Assembly (NCBI RefSeq): GCF_003945595.2
Contig: NW_024104376.1
Location: 2,542,001 to 2,606,000, forward strand
Source: Pipra filicauda
Taxonomy: Eukaryota; Chordata; Aves; Passeriformes; Pipridae
DNA length: 64,000 nucleotides
Reading direction: 5' to 3'
Under the pieces are notes generated by a model that searched no databases, was not told the origin of the DNA, and worked only from the letters and a program-made list of their open reading frames with translations. This document shows, one piece after another, positions 24,470 to 37,323 of the stretch (positions within the stretch are counted from its first letter, which is position 1; every line of letters begins with the position of its first letter). The translations under genes were made by a program, and so were the position numbers.

Positions 24470-26829
24470 GTAAGCTAAAACAAATGTGTGGAAAAGCTAT
24501 TTGCTTTGCTGTGTAAGTGGAATTTTACTCCACTTGTTCTAGGAAACGTATGTGGATTGGCAAGGCTGCAGGAAGTAATACCTCAGCGTCTGCCCAAGTC
24601 GCAGTCTTCTCATTAGTACTGTACACGAGAAAGAGCTTTTTTTTTTAATGAAAACAATGTGTAAGAAAATATTCAGAAATTGTGTGGGGAAGTTACAGCT
24701 ACTTGCGGTACCTGGACAACAGAAATAAAGAGATTTCATATAGCCATGAACAAAAAAGAGAACCTTCAGCTTCCTAAAGTTTAGTTGCTGATTTTGTTCC
24801 CACTGCTTATGTAGCAAATCTTGAAAATATTGAAAACAAACAAAACAAAAAACTCCTCTGTGCACCCTCTTTTGCAGTTATATTCCAATACAACTGAGAA
24901 ATATTAAAACACTTAAGTGAGTGTTAAAGTCAGAAATATTAAACCACAACATTTTAGGTAGTACAGAATTTAAGAATGATCAGACAGTGCAGTACAGATT
25001 GTGCAGTTCCTGCTATGATGCAGTTAAATAATTCTTTCTTTATATCATCAAAGCAGCCTGTCACTTTCCACATGGGACATATTTTTTTGAGTGAAAAGAT
25101 GTAGCAGTTGAATTTTTCAACCTCAAATTCTCCCCGGTAAGTTTAAAAACCAGGATGATTTTGACTTAAGGAAAAAAAAGTAAAAAGAAAAAAAAGAAAA
25201 TAAAAGTGTCTCAGACACTTTTTAGAGCACGTTGAGAGGACAAACCATTTCATCATTGATTTCACATTTGTTTTTACACCCTTTATGCTAGAGCTTCATG
25301 CTTTGGGACTGATGACGTCATGGAAACTTACCAGTTGTGGACTTTTAAATAAATGTGGAGTTTTCAGATGCTCAGGTTAAGGTCTCACAGGGACCAACAG
25401 CTTGATTTCCCCAGAGATAATGCCACAGGCAGCTTATGTCCTCCATCCATTGCTCTGGCATTCATTTCTGTTGGACTCTATAGAGTCCTCCATGGGGGTT
25501 ACAAAGGTGGAGCGGAGTTTTTTATTCCGCACTCCTTCCCTGCTGCAGGAAAGCCCTGCTATAAAATCAAGCATCAGTTGGGATGTCCAGCCACTACCTT
25601 AGTGTCAAGACAGCTTGAAGGGCCTTGCCTGTGTTATGAGGTCTAGGGAAAAAAAGTAGAATGGGTGCAGTATCCTGGGAATAACAACAAAACCAGCAAC
25701 ACGGATGGACAGAAACTTGGCTGGAAAAATGAGCAGGAGTTGGGAAACAACTCAGAAGTTGGAGAGACGAAAGTGAGCGTTCTGGAGGATAGGGAGAAGC
25801 TAGGAAGCGTGTGCTCAACAGCCCAAAACCACGACAAAAATACCTTCTGTGATACAGAACTGAATTTAGGTGTTCATATCTAAATATTTCCCTGTGTTGT
25901 TAAATCCATCAGGAGAATGTCATGGTAGGAGAGATTGCTGTAGTGGATCACATTTGTTTCAGCACTGCTGAAAAACAAATAGGGTCACATGACTGAATTT
26001 TATTTTACCTTTTAAGAAATAAAAGACTAGAGAAATTCTAGAGTTAAAAAAATCATGTAAGCTGTACAACATCTAGCTTTAAAAGCTACCTTATACCTAA
26101 ACAGAAGTTATTTGTTCAGTCTGAATACTGGCCTTTAGCTTGCAGCCTTACCACTTTTACAGCAGTTATTCCAGTGTGCTAGAAAAGCACACACACAGCA
26201 ATACCACAGCTTCACTGTAACTAAATTAAGAAGGACTACTTGGTTTTCTCTGCCCAGTCTCACCGACCTGCTGTAATTTTAAAATTTTCTTTTTTTTTTT
26301 TTTCTCATGAAAATGCAGTCACTTTTGAAAAACCATCATCTGCTGTGGTGGGAAGGCAGGCCAGCAGGTGCAACAAGTTCCCCATTTGAGTACCCCCTTC
26401 TCGTGGTGTTGCTACTTAGCTGTGCTCCTGCCAGCAACACTCATGTGGAAGCAGGTGTCCTGATAGAGCAGAGCATGGTTACAGGGATCCTCGCTATCCT
26501 GACTCTGAAGTCAAAACTGTTGCTCACTCTGGAGACACAGAGTGGCTGTTTCCTCACACATACTTTCCAGTTTGGATCCACAGGATCCTTCAGTGCCCTT
26601 GGCAGTGCAGTAGCTGCATGTCAGCCCTGCAGCTGGTGTGCACACAGCCACCAGTGCTGTGCTGATAGACTTGTCATACACTCCTTTAGGCAACTCTTAC
26701 GTCTCTCAGTCTGCTTAGTATTTTCCACTGCCTGGAAGGACATGCTAATACTTCATGCTTACAGGAAATGTGGGAAGCTTTCTGAGCACTTGTTATTCAT
26801 TAATCTGGCAAGCTATTGCTGTATTAAGG

Positions 26830-26920
26830 TGATAAATGGGAAAACTGAGGCACAGAGCAATTAAATGACTGGTCTATGACAAGCACAGTAAGCTGTGGAC
26901 AAATCTGGAGTAAAAGTTAT
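26830..26920 (-). mobile_element. MIR-like SINE fragment
   Basis: On the + strand it reads 'aaatgggaaaactgaggcac' then 'agagcaattaaatgactggt', the classic reverse complement of the MIR core (…tgcctcagtttcc…), followed by 'agctgtggacaaatctggag'. It is an old copy that lies in the last NSMCE2 intron. Confidence 0.75.
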
Positions 26921-27500
26921 GAGTACTGAGTGTAAATAAGTTCAGCACCTCAGATAAAAGCTACTCTTAAGAGAGGAAAAATTCAGGAAAAGTGTTACTT
27001 CTGACTAGAGGTTCCATCTGTGCGTGTTTGGGCCACTGCCAAAGGAAAGTGACCTTTGGTCCCTGAATATCTTTCACCCTGCTTTCTTTATCTGGCTGTT
27101 TCAAGTAGTTGTAAGGCATTCTGTATTTGATTATCATCTAGAGGCTGTTAATTTGACCCCATTTCTCCTTTCTGAGCTTTCACAGTTCCTAAAAGGTCAG
27201 ATTGATCTTTATACCAACTAGATAGTCCACTAATTCACCAGTCAGTCTTTGCAAGTGTCATTCTCTTTATCTGTTTTACTAAAAATAATTCCCCTATTTA
27301 TCTGTTAGTGAAGATTATACTTCTCCACTGCAGATTAGTAAGGTAAGAGGTAGTTACCTGGAGCTTGTAGAGGACTGCGAAGAGAGAAAGCAACACAGAA
27401 AGGTGTCCATGCAATGCTGATGTCATTGCTGATACAAGCAGCTTGTGTACATGAAGCAAGAGAGTGATCTACAGGTGAGAGGTTCCATCTCTCACTGTGC

Positions 27501-27579
27501 TCCTTCCTTCCTTCCTCCCTCTCTCCCTTCCTTCCTTCCTGCCTTTCTCCCTCCCTTCCTCCCTCCCTTCCTGCCTTCC
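27501..27579. repeat. Polypyrimidine CCTT/CCCT microsatellite
   Basis: A roughly 79-base C/T-only stretch (one or two G interruptions in 'gcct') built from CCTT and CCCT units, about 200 bp before the terminal NSMCE2 exon acceptor. On the minus strand it is a GGAA-type purine array. Confidence 0.95.
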
Positions 27580-27775
27580 ACTGATGATTCCCTCCAGTTT
27601 AGATAGATTTATTTTTTCCCACAGAGAGCTGGTGAAGAGGAAAAGAGGTAAGGAGGAAATGATGGAGAAGGTGAATCCCAGATAAATACAAAAACTAGCA
27701 GATGTTATGCAAAAGCCTGTATCTGACAAATACAATTCTTCCGATTTAATGGAGTCTCTCTTTTCTTTTTAACAG

Positions 27776-27872
27776 ATGCCCTAAAATGGGCTGTAGCCAT
27801 GATGATGTAAAAAGATCAGACCTTGTGCCAGATGAAGCACTTAAAAGAGTGATTGACAGTCAGAATAAATAA
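27776..27872 (+). CDS. NSMCE2: NSMCE2 terminal coding exon: end of SP-RING and stop
   Basis: After TTTTTAACAG the first base completes the split Arg codon. The reading continues [20 protein letters not shown] then [11 protein letters not shown] and TAA at 27870-27872. CPKMGC provides the third and fourth zinc-binding Cys of the SP-RING, and GCSH and SDLxxDEAL match the vertebrate NSMCE2 C-terminus. The protein ends directly after ...SQNK, whereas the human protein, as I recall it, continues for several basic residues (KRHRHSE-like). The coding potential ends cleanly and the 3' UTR follows, so this is the true terminal exon. Confidence 0.95.
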
Positions 27873-28185
27873 AGCTGGTCAACATTGGACGAGTGAGCTG
27901 GATACCTACTGCCACAAAGAAAATTTGTTATTGGAGGTCTTGTGAGATAAGCTGCTGATTATATGTAGGTTGTGAGACTGATTGTTATTTTTTAAGTGTT
28001 AAGTGTTTAATTTTTAGGCAAATCATTGTTAAGTGTTTCATTTATAGGCAAAGGCCTCAACTCTAACTGAAAGCATTTTTTGAACTAATGAATGTAAGGA
28101 ATTCTGTTTTGTTTGGGGTATTTTGACCTTCCTGAATTTCTAAACACTTGCATTTTATAAATAAAACATGCTTTGCAACATTTAA
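27873..28185 (+). other. NSMCE2: NSMCE2 3' UTR
   Basis: This is a short, AT-rich UTR following the stop codon. It contains a 30-bp-period tandem duplication (27998-28022 and 28028-28052, about 23 of 25 bases identical). The cleavage site is inferred 15-25 nt past the AATAAA at 28160. A GT/T-rich stretch downstream (28192-28213) fits a downstream processing element. Confidence 0.8.
28160..28165 (+). terminator. NSMCE2: NSMCE2 poly(A) signal AATAAA
   Basis: Canonical AATAAA 288 nt after the stop codon. It is followed by a GTCAGTGTG and T-run region about 35 nt downstream, as expected for cleavage and polyadenylation. Confidence 0.85.
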
Positions 28186-28189
28186 CCTT

Positions 28190-31100
28190 CCTTGTCAGTG
28201 TGCTAGTTTTTTCAGCATATTAGAGATGCAGATTCTGCCAGCATGTAACAGTGAGCGTTCTGCTCTATGTTGCAGATAGTTTTGTTACTGTCTCTGTAAC
28301 TGGGAATACTTGCAGTAGGGCACTCTGACCAAGGATTTACCCTGCTTGGGAGCACGCCCATGTTTTAATAGAAACCTCAGGAAACATTAATAGAGATGAA
28401 TTTTCAGAAAGTGTTGCACATCTATACCTTGTGTGTGGACACAGAAAACTGCCACTCAGCTTTGAGGATCTTGGCCTTGTTCTTATAATTTCTGAAGTCT
28501 CTGCCCTAACTTAGGCTTTTCTTTTGAGATTCAGTAGCATTTATTTCAAGCTTTTTGTATTTGGAAGTCCCAGAATGCTTTACCTTAATACTCTATGCTA
28601 GAAGACTACAATTATTTGTAAAGGTATTCCAATAACAAAATTATAGATAACACAAATATATTGTAACCATATGCCTTGAATTGAAAACCAGTTAATCTCA
28701 TTTTATATAAGCTTCAGATACCTAAGCTTTTGGGCACAGATCCAGAAAAGAACTTAAACTTTGTGACACTCTGTTTATTACCTAAATTGCCCTGAACATA
28801 TCTAGCAGATAAGGCATTACATATATGAGTTAGAAATAGCTGTAGGCAAAAGGAGCTGCCTTGGCAGTCAGATGGCAATTATCTCTTGTCATATGTGAAG
28901 CAGAAAATATAGGTTTCTTTGAATTTTTGAATCCTTAGTGGGCTAGGTGGTATCTTCCTATGTAGTTTTTCTGAATTTACAATATAACATTTAGTGTAAA
29001 ATGGAGCTGAGGCACCTATATGCTAAGCTTTTCACTCTGTGATACTGTTTGCTAGCTGCTCTCCTTTCATAGACCATTATTAACCCCAGTTGCACTTAAG
29101 AGTACAAACCACTTCAAACTGAAAATTATTACTTTGCAATTGAAGAATATTAATCTGCAAGCTGATTTCATAGCTGAAAAAGAGAACTGAACCATTATTA
29201 TTTGCACTGAGCTTTTGTGTTCAAAACACTTCATGGGAATTGGCTGGGTGATTTTCCTGATGTGGTCTAACCCCAAAGGTCCATCTTTTCAGAGCTTGGC
29301 AGCGAGCTTGCGTGCTTCTCCCTGTGGAAGGCTAGCTGAATTAGCTGAAAGAGGCTGGGGGGGTGGCTGAGCAGTAGGTACTTGTTTGTATTTTTATGTG
29401 TAAAATCAGGTCCTTTTTAAGACACCTCATGTCTCAAAGCTGTAGCTTTTAAGATGGGTCACTGATTTTCAGTTAAATACCACAAGAGAGGATGTTAACT
29501 ATGGCATTTGTCAAAAAAAAAAAAAAAAAAAAAAAAAGGTGGGGGGAAATGTCCTTTTTGTTTCATCTTTAAGTTGGTGGTTAAATTTATTCTCACACTG
29601 TTTATAAGCAGAACACTCAGAAACAGGAACTTGCATTGGTTAAACAAGCTCTGCAGTTTCTGACAGAGGTGCACTAACATTGTCCTTCATGGATTTAATT
29701 CAATCCCTGGTGATAACCAGCCTCCCAAGTTTTCAGATGCAAAGATGTGCAAACATTTTACATGGCCACAAGTGCCGCACCTCACATTTAGTTTGTGTAG
29801 GTGTCTGGATGCTTGAGTGTGCCTTCCAATAACACATAACATTATAAATGGTAAATTATACCCAGATTAATTCATACTGACAAACTGGTGGCAGCAGGTT
29901 TGGTTTGCTACCTGTGGCGTTTGTACCAGCATAGCTTTAGATAGCTGCAGTTCCTGATATGGTTCATTGCCCTCATGTTCCAGTGAGTAATGCTATAAAG
30001 GAGATTGCTGTCTTGGTTACACCTTGTTGTCCTGTGTGAAAGAGAGAGGCTTGACCCATTGCAGTGCTGCACTCAGGCTGTGTTAGCTAATCCACAGGTA
30101 ATAACATGAACTGCCTGCTTAAGATGATGCAGCTGGGAGAAAAAAACCAAATCTGAAGCAACACTTCAGGTGAAGAGAACAAATAGTCAAGCAGTCACTT
30201 ATGGCCACTCTAAGAGGAAAGGTATTTTTGAGTGTTCATATTCGTGCCTCAAAATACATCATCTTTCTTCCCCTTCTTTGCTAGTCTGAGCCAGGCAGCA
30301 CCAGTGAATCAGAGAGCCTGAACAGCAAATGCAGGCGAAGCCTAAGTTCTGAAATCATTCTCAGTTTCAGCTGAAAGAAATGGACTGATTTTTGGCATCA
30401 CTCACCTGCTTAGCTTTAATAACAATCACATGTGAGGTGAAGAGGCATGTGTATTTAAATAGAGGTAGGTTTCTTTCTTTTATCAGCAGAGATACCTCTT
30501 TTCGAACATCTTATCCAGAAAAAGACAAATACTCATGCAGTTATGTTAGGGTTGCTGATGAGAGTACTTGAGTCCCATCAGAATCAGGGATGCACCTCAT
30601 AGATTCAAATGCTAAATAAAACTGCCTATATTTACTGAAGTCAATGAGGTTCTCACCAGAATGTCTGGCATTTCTGAAGTCAAACTATAACATAACAACC
30701 AAGGAATCCTAGTATGATGAGTGATTTTTTTTCTCTCAACCTGGAATTTGAGCCATCCTGTTGATTTTTCATGGCTGGTTCTCTCTTGGTGGTTCTTACA
30801 AGTGATTTTCCTCCTTATATGGAAAGATTCCAGGGTTGGCCATCAGCATCCATTGCAGCTGGCACTTTACTAGGTGGAAGGACAGACTAATCTTGGCAAT
30901 TGAGGAAGGCTTCTGTGCCTGTCAGCTCACGTAGTGGAAGTTACAAACCACTACTGATTGGGGGTGGCTGCAGTTACTGACAGCTCTTTGCTCTTTCATC
31001 TGCAAAGTTTGGGGTTTGTTATGCAGTTGTGACCTCTCTGTTCCTGTGTGTCCCATGTCCCCCATAAACTCTGCTCGGGATAGAAGTAGCTTGAAAGAGT

Positions 31101-34100
31101 TAAAGAATAAAAATAAGTGGCTGTGATGAATAAGCTGTATGATCTGTATGATTCACAGAAGTGGAAACTCAACAGCAGTTAAACCTTCAAATCTTAATCT
31201 GCTTTGGCTATAATATATCATATGTAAACAGGCATATGTTCACAGGGTAATTTGTGTCTCATTGTCTGACGTCAGAAATTTTGCAATGATATTTAAAAAA
31301 AGAAATTCAGAGGTCAGGTGTTTTTTTCTTTTTCTGTAAGGTGTGCTTTACAAATGAGCAAACCTCAGAGTAGCTGAGAAGGGTCTGTCACTGAAAACTG
31401 GTGAGAATCTGTTGCTGCCAGAGAAGTTCACATTGTATTTTGAGTGATTAAAGAAACATCTAAGCAAATATTGAAATAAAGAAAAGTCAAGAGAGATCCA
31501 CACAAACAGCTTTCAGTGGTACCCTGAGGCATGAGCCATTAACACAGCTCACTCCCTCACTTGAACAGATTCTTCCCATGAATTCTCCATTTTACAACTA
31601 GAGACTCTGAAGTTTTCAAATCAGTGGAGCCATGATGTATAAAGATAAAACCTAATCAGGCAGGCATCTCATGGAAGATTTAGCACACTTATGCTAAAAG
31701 GAGTGCACATTCCTCTGAATCAAGGACATATTCATCATCTCCAGAGCTGTGATCTTATTCATTTTAGAAGAATCAAAAAGACTAGGCTAAGTCAGTGCTC
31801 CCTTGAGAAATACCCAGAGCAAAAGCAGGGGCTGCAGGAAGTGATACCGATGACTCACCAGCCAAGGCCAACACACTGCCTTATTTTAGACAATGTCCTC
31901 TTGGACATATTCATGTTTCCTCATGAGTGGCTGATGACAAAGGTGTTACCTACCTGTGGTCACAAGTACCTCATGACGTTTTTATCAAGAATACCTCTAG
32001 TACTGTGGCCAAAACTAGCTTAGAATTCACTGTGCAGCTAAATTCCACTGCCATTTCAAGTGAATCTTAATCTCCACTTTCTCTAAAAATCTCCATGTAT
32101 GGATTCTGAGGTGCTGTGTGGTCTATTAACTGAACAGTTCCATAATGGATAGTGGTCTGTTATACACTGAAGAAGATGCACCTAGAAAAGGGCTTCCTGG
32201 AGCAGCAAATGTTAGAATATCCCAAGGACAGGTCTTCTTTTCTGTAGCTACAGCCAAAGCCTTAAGCTGATGGCGCCTCATTACAGGTACAGACTAGTAC
32301 TCACTGCAAATTCCAAATCTTCCATAAATAATAATTTATTTTCTGGCCATAACTGTTAATACATAATGTTTCAAACATACGACGTGGTCACAGAATGCTC
32401 AGAGGAGAATCCTAAGTGTAGGTGCCAGCGGATTCTAGGCTGCCAGCCAGTAACTACAAAGAACAAAAACATTAGATTGATTGTTGAGCCAGTGAAATTC
32501 TGGGATGCGTGTACATCATGCAGTAGATGCCCATGTATGTGCTTAGCCTCTTGATGCATGAATAATCTCACTGACTTGACAGGACTGTAGCAACGTGCAG
32601 AGAACACAGTGTGTTTCATCATTTCAAAGGCTGTGGTGGGCTGAGAAGAAAGCCTGCCTCACTCGCTTGTTCTGATGTTAGTCCAGACCCAAAGACAGAG
32701 TCTAAAAGCACACGCATGAATTGAATTGCATGGGAAGCTTACCAAAGGAAGTGTTTGCTTGTAAACTCAGTATGAATAGGATCTTCTCTGACCGCAAGGG
32801 AAACGGACACACTCATTCACTGTCCGCTTGTGCAATCAACTTCTGAAGTAAAAAACAGGATTTGAGGTTTAAAACCTGAACCTTCACACGTCTTTCAAGC
32901 AACAGAAGAAGCCTTCATGCTTTTTAGTTCACAAAGGAACAAAGTCAGGAGGTGCTGCTCATAAGACTCCTTGGATTTGATAACAACTGGCTTATCAAAA
33001 GGGAATCATTCAGAGTTCTGAGCAACAGCAGCCCTCAGAGCAGCTTTTGTGTAGGCTTGAGGGGAGACATCTGAACACCATTACATTGCACTCCTTTTGA
33101 TGTCACTACGTGCTCGTCATGTGTTTTATATCTTTGCAGTGAATCTGCTGCCAAGTTCCACAGTGTCTCAGGATGGTTGTAGGTTTATCACAGATGCCTT
33201 TCCTGCCTATAAAAAACATTAATTTTAAATTCTTTGTCACCTGGCCACAAAACTATGCTTTGAGCCCTGTCTGTGCAGGGTAATTCTGTACACTAGTAGA
33301 TTATGGATGACCTGCTGGTCTTAAATTGCTGGCTTTCAGTCTAGCAGTAGTTTAAGTTTATTACATGGCATGAGATAACTTGTAAAATAAATATATTTAT
33401 TTTTCATCATTTACCTGATAGTTTAATATTAGCCCAAATATTTGTATGTCTCGTCTATCTCATCCAGTAACTAAAATAAAGACTTTTTCATTTCTTCCTG
33501 TAGCAAGCAGCCAGTTTATTTATAAGTGTCCTAATCTAACAGAGATTTACTCTGTGTGTCCCATGAGACGTATTATCAAAGTTACCAGACCTGTCCCAAG
33601 CACTTGGGAAGTGGGGAGATGGTTACACAATTCTCATTGCCTCTGGCTGCTCTAGTTATAGAGACAAAGGGTCAGAGAAGTGGAGCAGCAGAGATAATTT
33701 TGTGAGCATCTAAGGAAAAGCAGCTGCTCAGGTGATTATAGGCACTGGCTGAGGGCAAGACCACCGCAGATGCTTGAATACTGCACAGCAAAAATCCCCT
33801 TAAATAAAACAGCATGACAGGAAAGGGAACATCAATGTCTGACCACCAGAAATTCTGCATTCTTCAGTCTTCATCTTGTAGATGCACTATGCTGCTTGTC
33901 TGTTTTAAAAAGAAATAGAAAAAATATATGAAGAGCAATGTTCACCTTGCCACAGCTCTGGCAAATTTGTGCTGGGCAAGACCCTTCTGTCTCCTGGGAC
34001 ATGCTGGATCTGTGATACACATCCCACAGGATCTTTTTTCTGCTCCAGTCCCAGATCCTTGCCTAGAAGCTGAGACTCCAGGAAGAGAGGAGACAACAAG

Positions 34101-36900
34101 CAGTCCTGTTTGCTTTGACCAGCATTGGGAGGGTGCCTGTGGCACACTGTTGTCCTTTGCCAAGCATGAAGACTAGTGATCTGTAGTCCCAAAGGCCACC
34201 CCTGCCCGCCTCACAGGAGTCCCTGTTGGAGCATCCAGGGCTGGGTGATGGTTCCTTGTATTCCGCTGGCTCACAGCAGTTCATTTTTTTTGGCATTTGG
34301 ATAGGAGGATTCATCCACAGAGTCAATGTTTTATGCCAGCATTATGTCTGTAAGTATAATTCTGCACTGATCTGTGCTCCACAATGTTTTACAGTGTTGT
34401 CCACCAGAGATGCATAATTCTGCCCTGGTTCATTTGGAAGGGCTGTAAAGCCATTCAGGCTCAAATTCACCACAGGCACGGCTTGGAATTTCTGTGGTAA
34501 TATTCATTTCATATGCTAAGCAAGTAGTCCCCAAAAAGTCTTTTTTGGGGAAGGGGGAGATGGACTGATGAAGGCTTGTGCAGGGAATGAAAGGAAAACC
34601 CACAATAGCTTTTGATTTCAGGGAGAGACTAATGCAGGAGATAGGCCTGGATTCTTAAAAGCCCATGGTGTGACCTACAACAAACAGGAGGCTGCTATGG
34701 GCAAGGGTGATAGCCCCACATACTGCAAAAAAATCATCTAATACTGAAATGTTGCAACACTCTTCTTCACAAACCTCTCCCTGGAGTTCCTCCTGTTCTC
34801 AGTACTGGTTCCTAACCAAACCAGGCTTGCATGCAAGTGCTGAAGGAGATGAGCAAGGAGGACAAGTTTCAGCCCTTTGAGAAGCAGCGTGCTAGGGAGG
34901 TCATCAGACACCATCCTTGGCATCCCTTTTCTTCTGCATTTTGGGGATCAGCCAAAATTATAAAAAACCAGAAAAGCCAAAATGGAAATCACTTCTCTGC
35001 TCTGCATTCTAAAATCAATTTGGTGGGGATGGAGTCTGGATATAGACCTTTTCTTATGTTCCATACCCAAAATATAAGACTGAGAATAAGGCAATGAGTG
35101 TTATTAACTTGCTACTATATGTAATAATTGCTACTATATGTTTATTCGTGGCATTAATGCTTTGAGTACCTGACAGCATGCCAGGCATTTTAAAGAAGCA
35201 ATGAACCTTTCCTGCAGTCAAGAACTACCCCTACCACCTGAGAGATTTAAGCTTTGGTTAATCTCAGCCCCATATAAATAATTGAAGTTTAGACTGTACA
35301 GGCAGCCATGAGCACTTCTGGGATGAACTTCCCAGGTGTTATCTTTTCCTGGCCTTTGGGGACTGCATGCTGAGCTTGTGTGCTTCAGTTAGCAGGGACA
35401 CCCACACAGAGCATGAAATCTGTGGCATCTCTGTGAGAAGAGGCTGCCCAAGCACCAGGAGAATGTGGCAGGACTGTGGGGTCAATGCCATGTGTACCCC
35501 TCTGCTCTCCTGTCACATGCCAGATGTTTTTTGGGGGGGCAGGAGAGGGGTTTTCTTCCCTTCTTCAGGACTAGTGGGTGCCATCCCCCATTTGGCTGTC
35601 AGTAGCTTGAACCAAGCAATGCACCCCGGTGCCACTGTGCCCTGATGGCATAGGGACACCATAAGGTGACCAGCTGTGGACCTAAGAGGCTTTAAATGGG
35701 TGGAAGGTTGGGAAGAGGAAGGATGCAGCTTCCAACAATGGAATGTATGGCCCTTCTCAGTGGGGACAGTGATCTGGCACAGGAGCTGAGAGTGAGGGAT
35801 CTTCAGGAGGGTGAGGACCAAAAACAGGTCCTTACCCCGAGTACATCACTTGGTTTTTACACTGACCTCTTCACTCCTGCTCACACTGTCTGAGATAGCT
35901 ACAGAGGATACTGTTATACACAAATAATGCAGGTTTATGCAGGTCCTTGCCCTGTCCCCAAAAGCACTGACACCACTCCCCCACCCCCCCAACACACCTT
36001 GTGCTATCTCAGATGTAGGAACCACCCAACACATGCAGCATCCTACCAGCTAAGCTCACCCAGCAACAGCATTCCAATCATTAAACTTCCAGGAAGGGGA
36101 AAGTAAAACAAAAGGCCTGATGGATACTTGCGTGTGTTTTACCTATAAGAGGAACCAGAAAAATCAGCTTGCTTTGAGAATTGTGGTGAATCACTCAGAA
36201 ACAATCTGCAGGCATTAAGGAAATTGTACTTCTGCGAAAAAAAAAAATAAAAAAGAAAAGGAAATGCAGGCCCTGGGATATCCCTTTATGGCATATGCAT
36301 TTTATGTTTAAATGCATTAATGGGACTGCTATGCCATGACTCATCCCGCACAAGAGTTTCATGTGTTTCTTAAAATACACTAGAAGTAGGTGAAGGCATG
36401 CACGGGTTTGCCGTGCAGTTATCTGTCAGGAATCTGAGCAAATACCTGCACGGGTGGCATCAGACGCTTCAGACCTGTGGGAGGGGGGTTGGGGTGTGCT
36501 GTCCTGGGCCCTCTCTGCTGCTTATACAGACCACGGCTGGAGAAACCAAAAGGTGACAGGAACTGAGTAACAAAACACAGGCTCCTTGTGTTAATATTAG
36601 GGAAGCCTAAGCACTGAATTACAGAAAATTTGCATATATGTAAACAGAAAACTGGAGAGTTTCCTTCTGGAGCACTCTTGTCAAAACTACAGCTGTCTGC
36701 ATTTTTTTCCAGGGATGATTTGTTGTCTGGTTTTCTCTTATTTTTTTTCTTCCATTTACTACCAGTCCCGGCTGCAAGTCTATTTACTATTCCTTTAAAC
36801 CCACACTTTTGAGCCTTGTGGAGCTCGACTCAGTCTGCTCCTCACAGGTCACTTCAGCTGCTGGCTGCTGCCAGCTCTCCAAGCTATTCCTTTTTCGGAC
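28190..36900. other. NSMCE2-TRIB1 intergenic region
   Basis: About 8.7 kb with no supportable coding exon. Notable contents are a 25-A homopolymer (29513-29537), a palindromic CRE-type site (31266-31275) and an A-rich tract (36238-36261). Sequence complexity is otherwise ordinary and I recognise no CR1 copy here, in contrast to both flanks. Distal TRIB1 regulatory elements could lie here, but none can be proven by eye. Confidence 0.75.
29513..29537. repeat. Poly(A) homopolymer, 25 nt
   Basis: An uninterrupted run of 25 A residues, followed by 'ggtggggg'. No retroelement body or target-site duplication was recognised beside it. Confidence 0.97.
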
Positions 36901-37321
36901 AACAGATAGTTTAACTTTGGAAACACCCAGAGATGAGTATTTCTGATGGTGCACGTTACGTCTACGCTTATGAGCAAACGGTGGTTAGCACACAACAGCT
37001 CCGTGATGCAAACCTCGGGGCGAGGGATGGTTATTTAGTGATTAGTGAAAAGCAAGAACTGGGGCTGGGAAATTCAGATGTATGGAGGAGAAGCTCCTTG
37101 AAAGGGAGGTGGACTCCCTTTCTCACCGCAATTATTCACGGTCGAAGGGGATCGCCGCCGCGCCCCCAACCCTGTCGAGTCCCTCGGCGGGTCTCCCGCC
37201 GCCCCACCCGGCTGTGCCTGGCCGGGGGCACGGAGAGCGGCGGGCGGAGCGGAGCGGGCGTGTCTCAGCCTCCCTCCTCCCATTTCCCCGTGCGTCAGGG
37301 CCGGGAGGAGGAGGAGAATCA

Positions 37322-37323
<2 letters not shown>

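Larger units (their letters stand above)
24470..27775 (+). other. NSMCE2: NSMCE2 last intron
   Basis: This 3.3-kb GT-AG intron separates the SP-RING core exon from the terminal exon. It contains a palindromic CRE-type site (25312-25321), a MIR-like SINE on the minus strand (26830-26920) and a CT-rich tract (27501-27579). A 185-codon open frame at 26307-26864 runs into the SINE and has no recognisable domain. I see no exon here. Confidence 0.9.

Noticed and set aside
26307..26864. 185-codon open frame in the last NSMCE2 intron
   Set aside because: It has no recognisable domain, its 3' part is a MIR-like SINE on the opposite strand, and its composition is not protein-like overall.
27469..27735. 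Antisense frame with Gly-Arg-Lys-Glu repeats
   Set aside because: It is a translation of the GGAA microsatellite, not a gene.
29513..29537. A25 tract as a processed-pseudogene tail
   Set aside because: No coding or retroelement body and no target-site duplication was found on either side.
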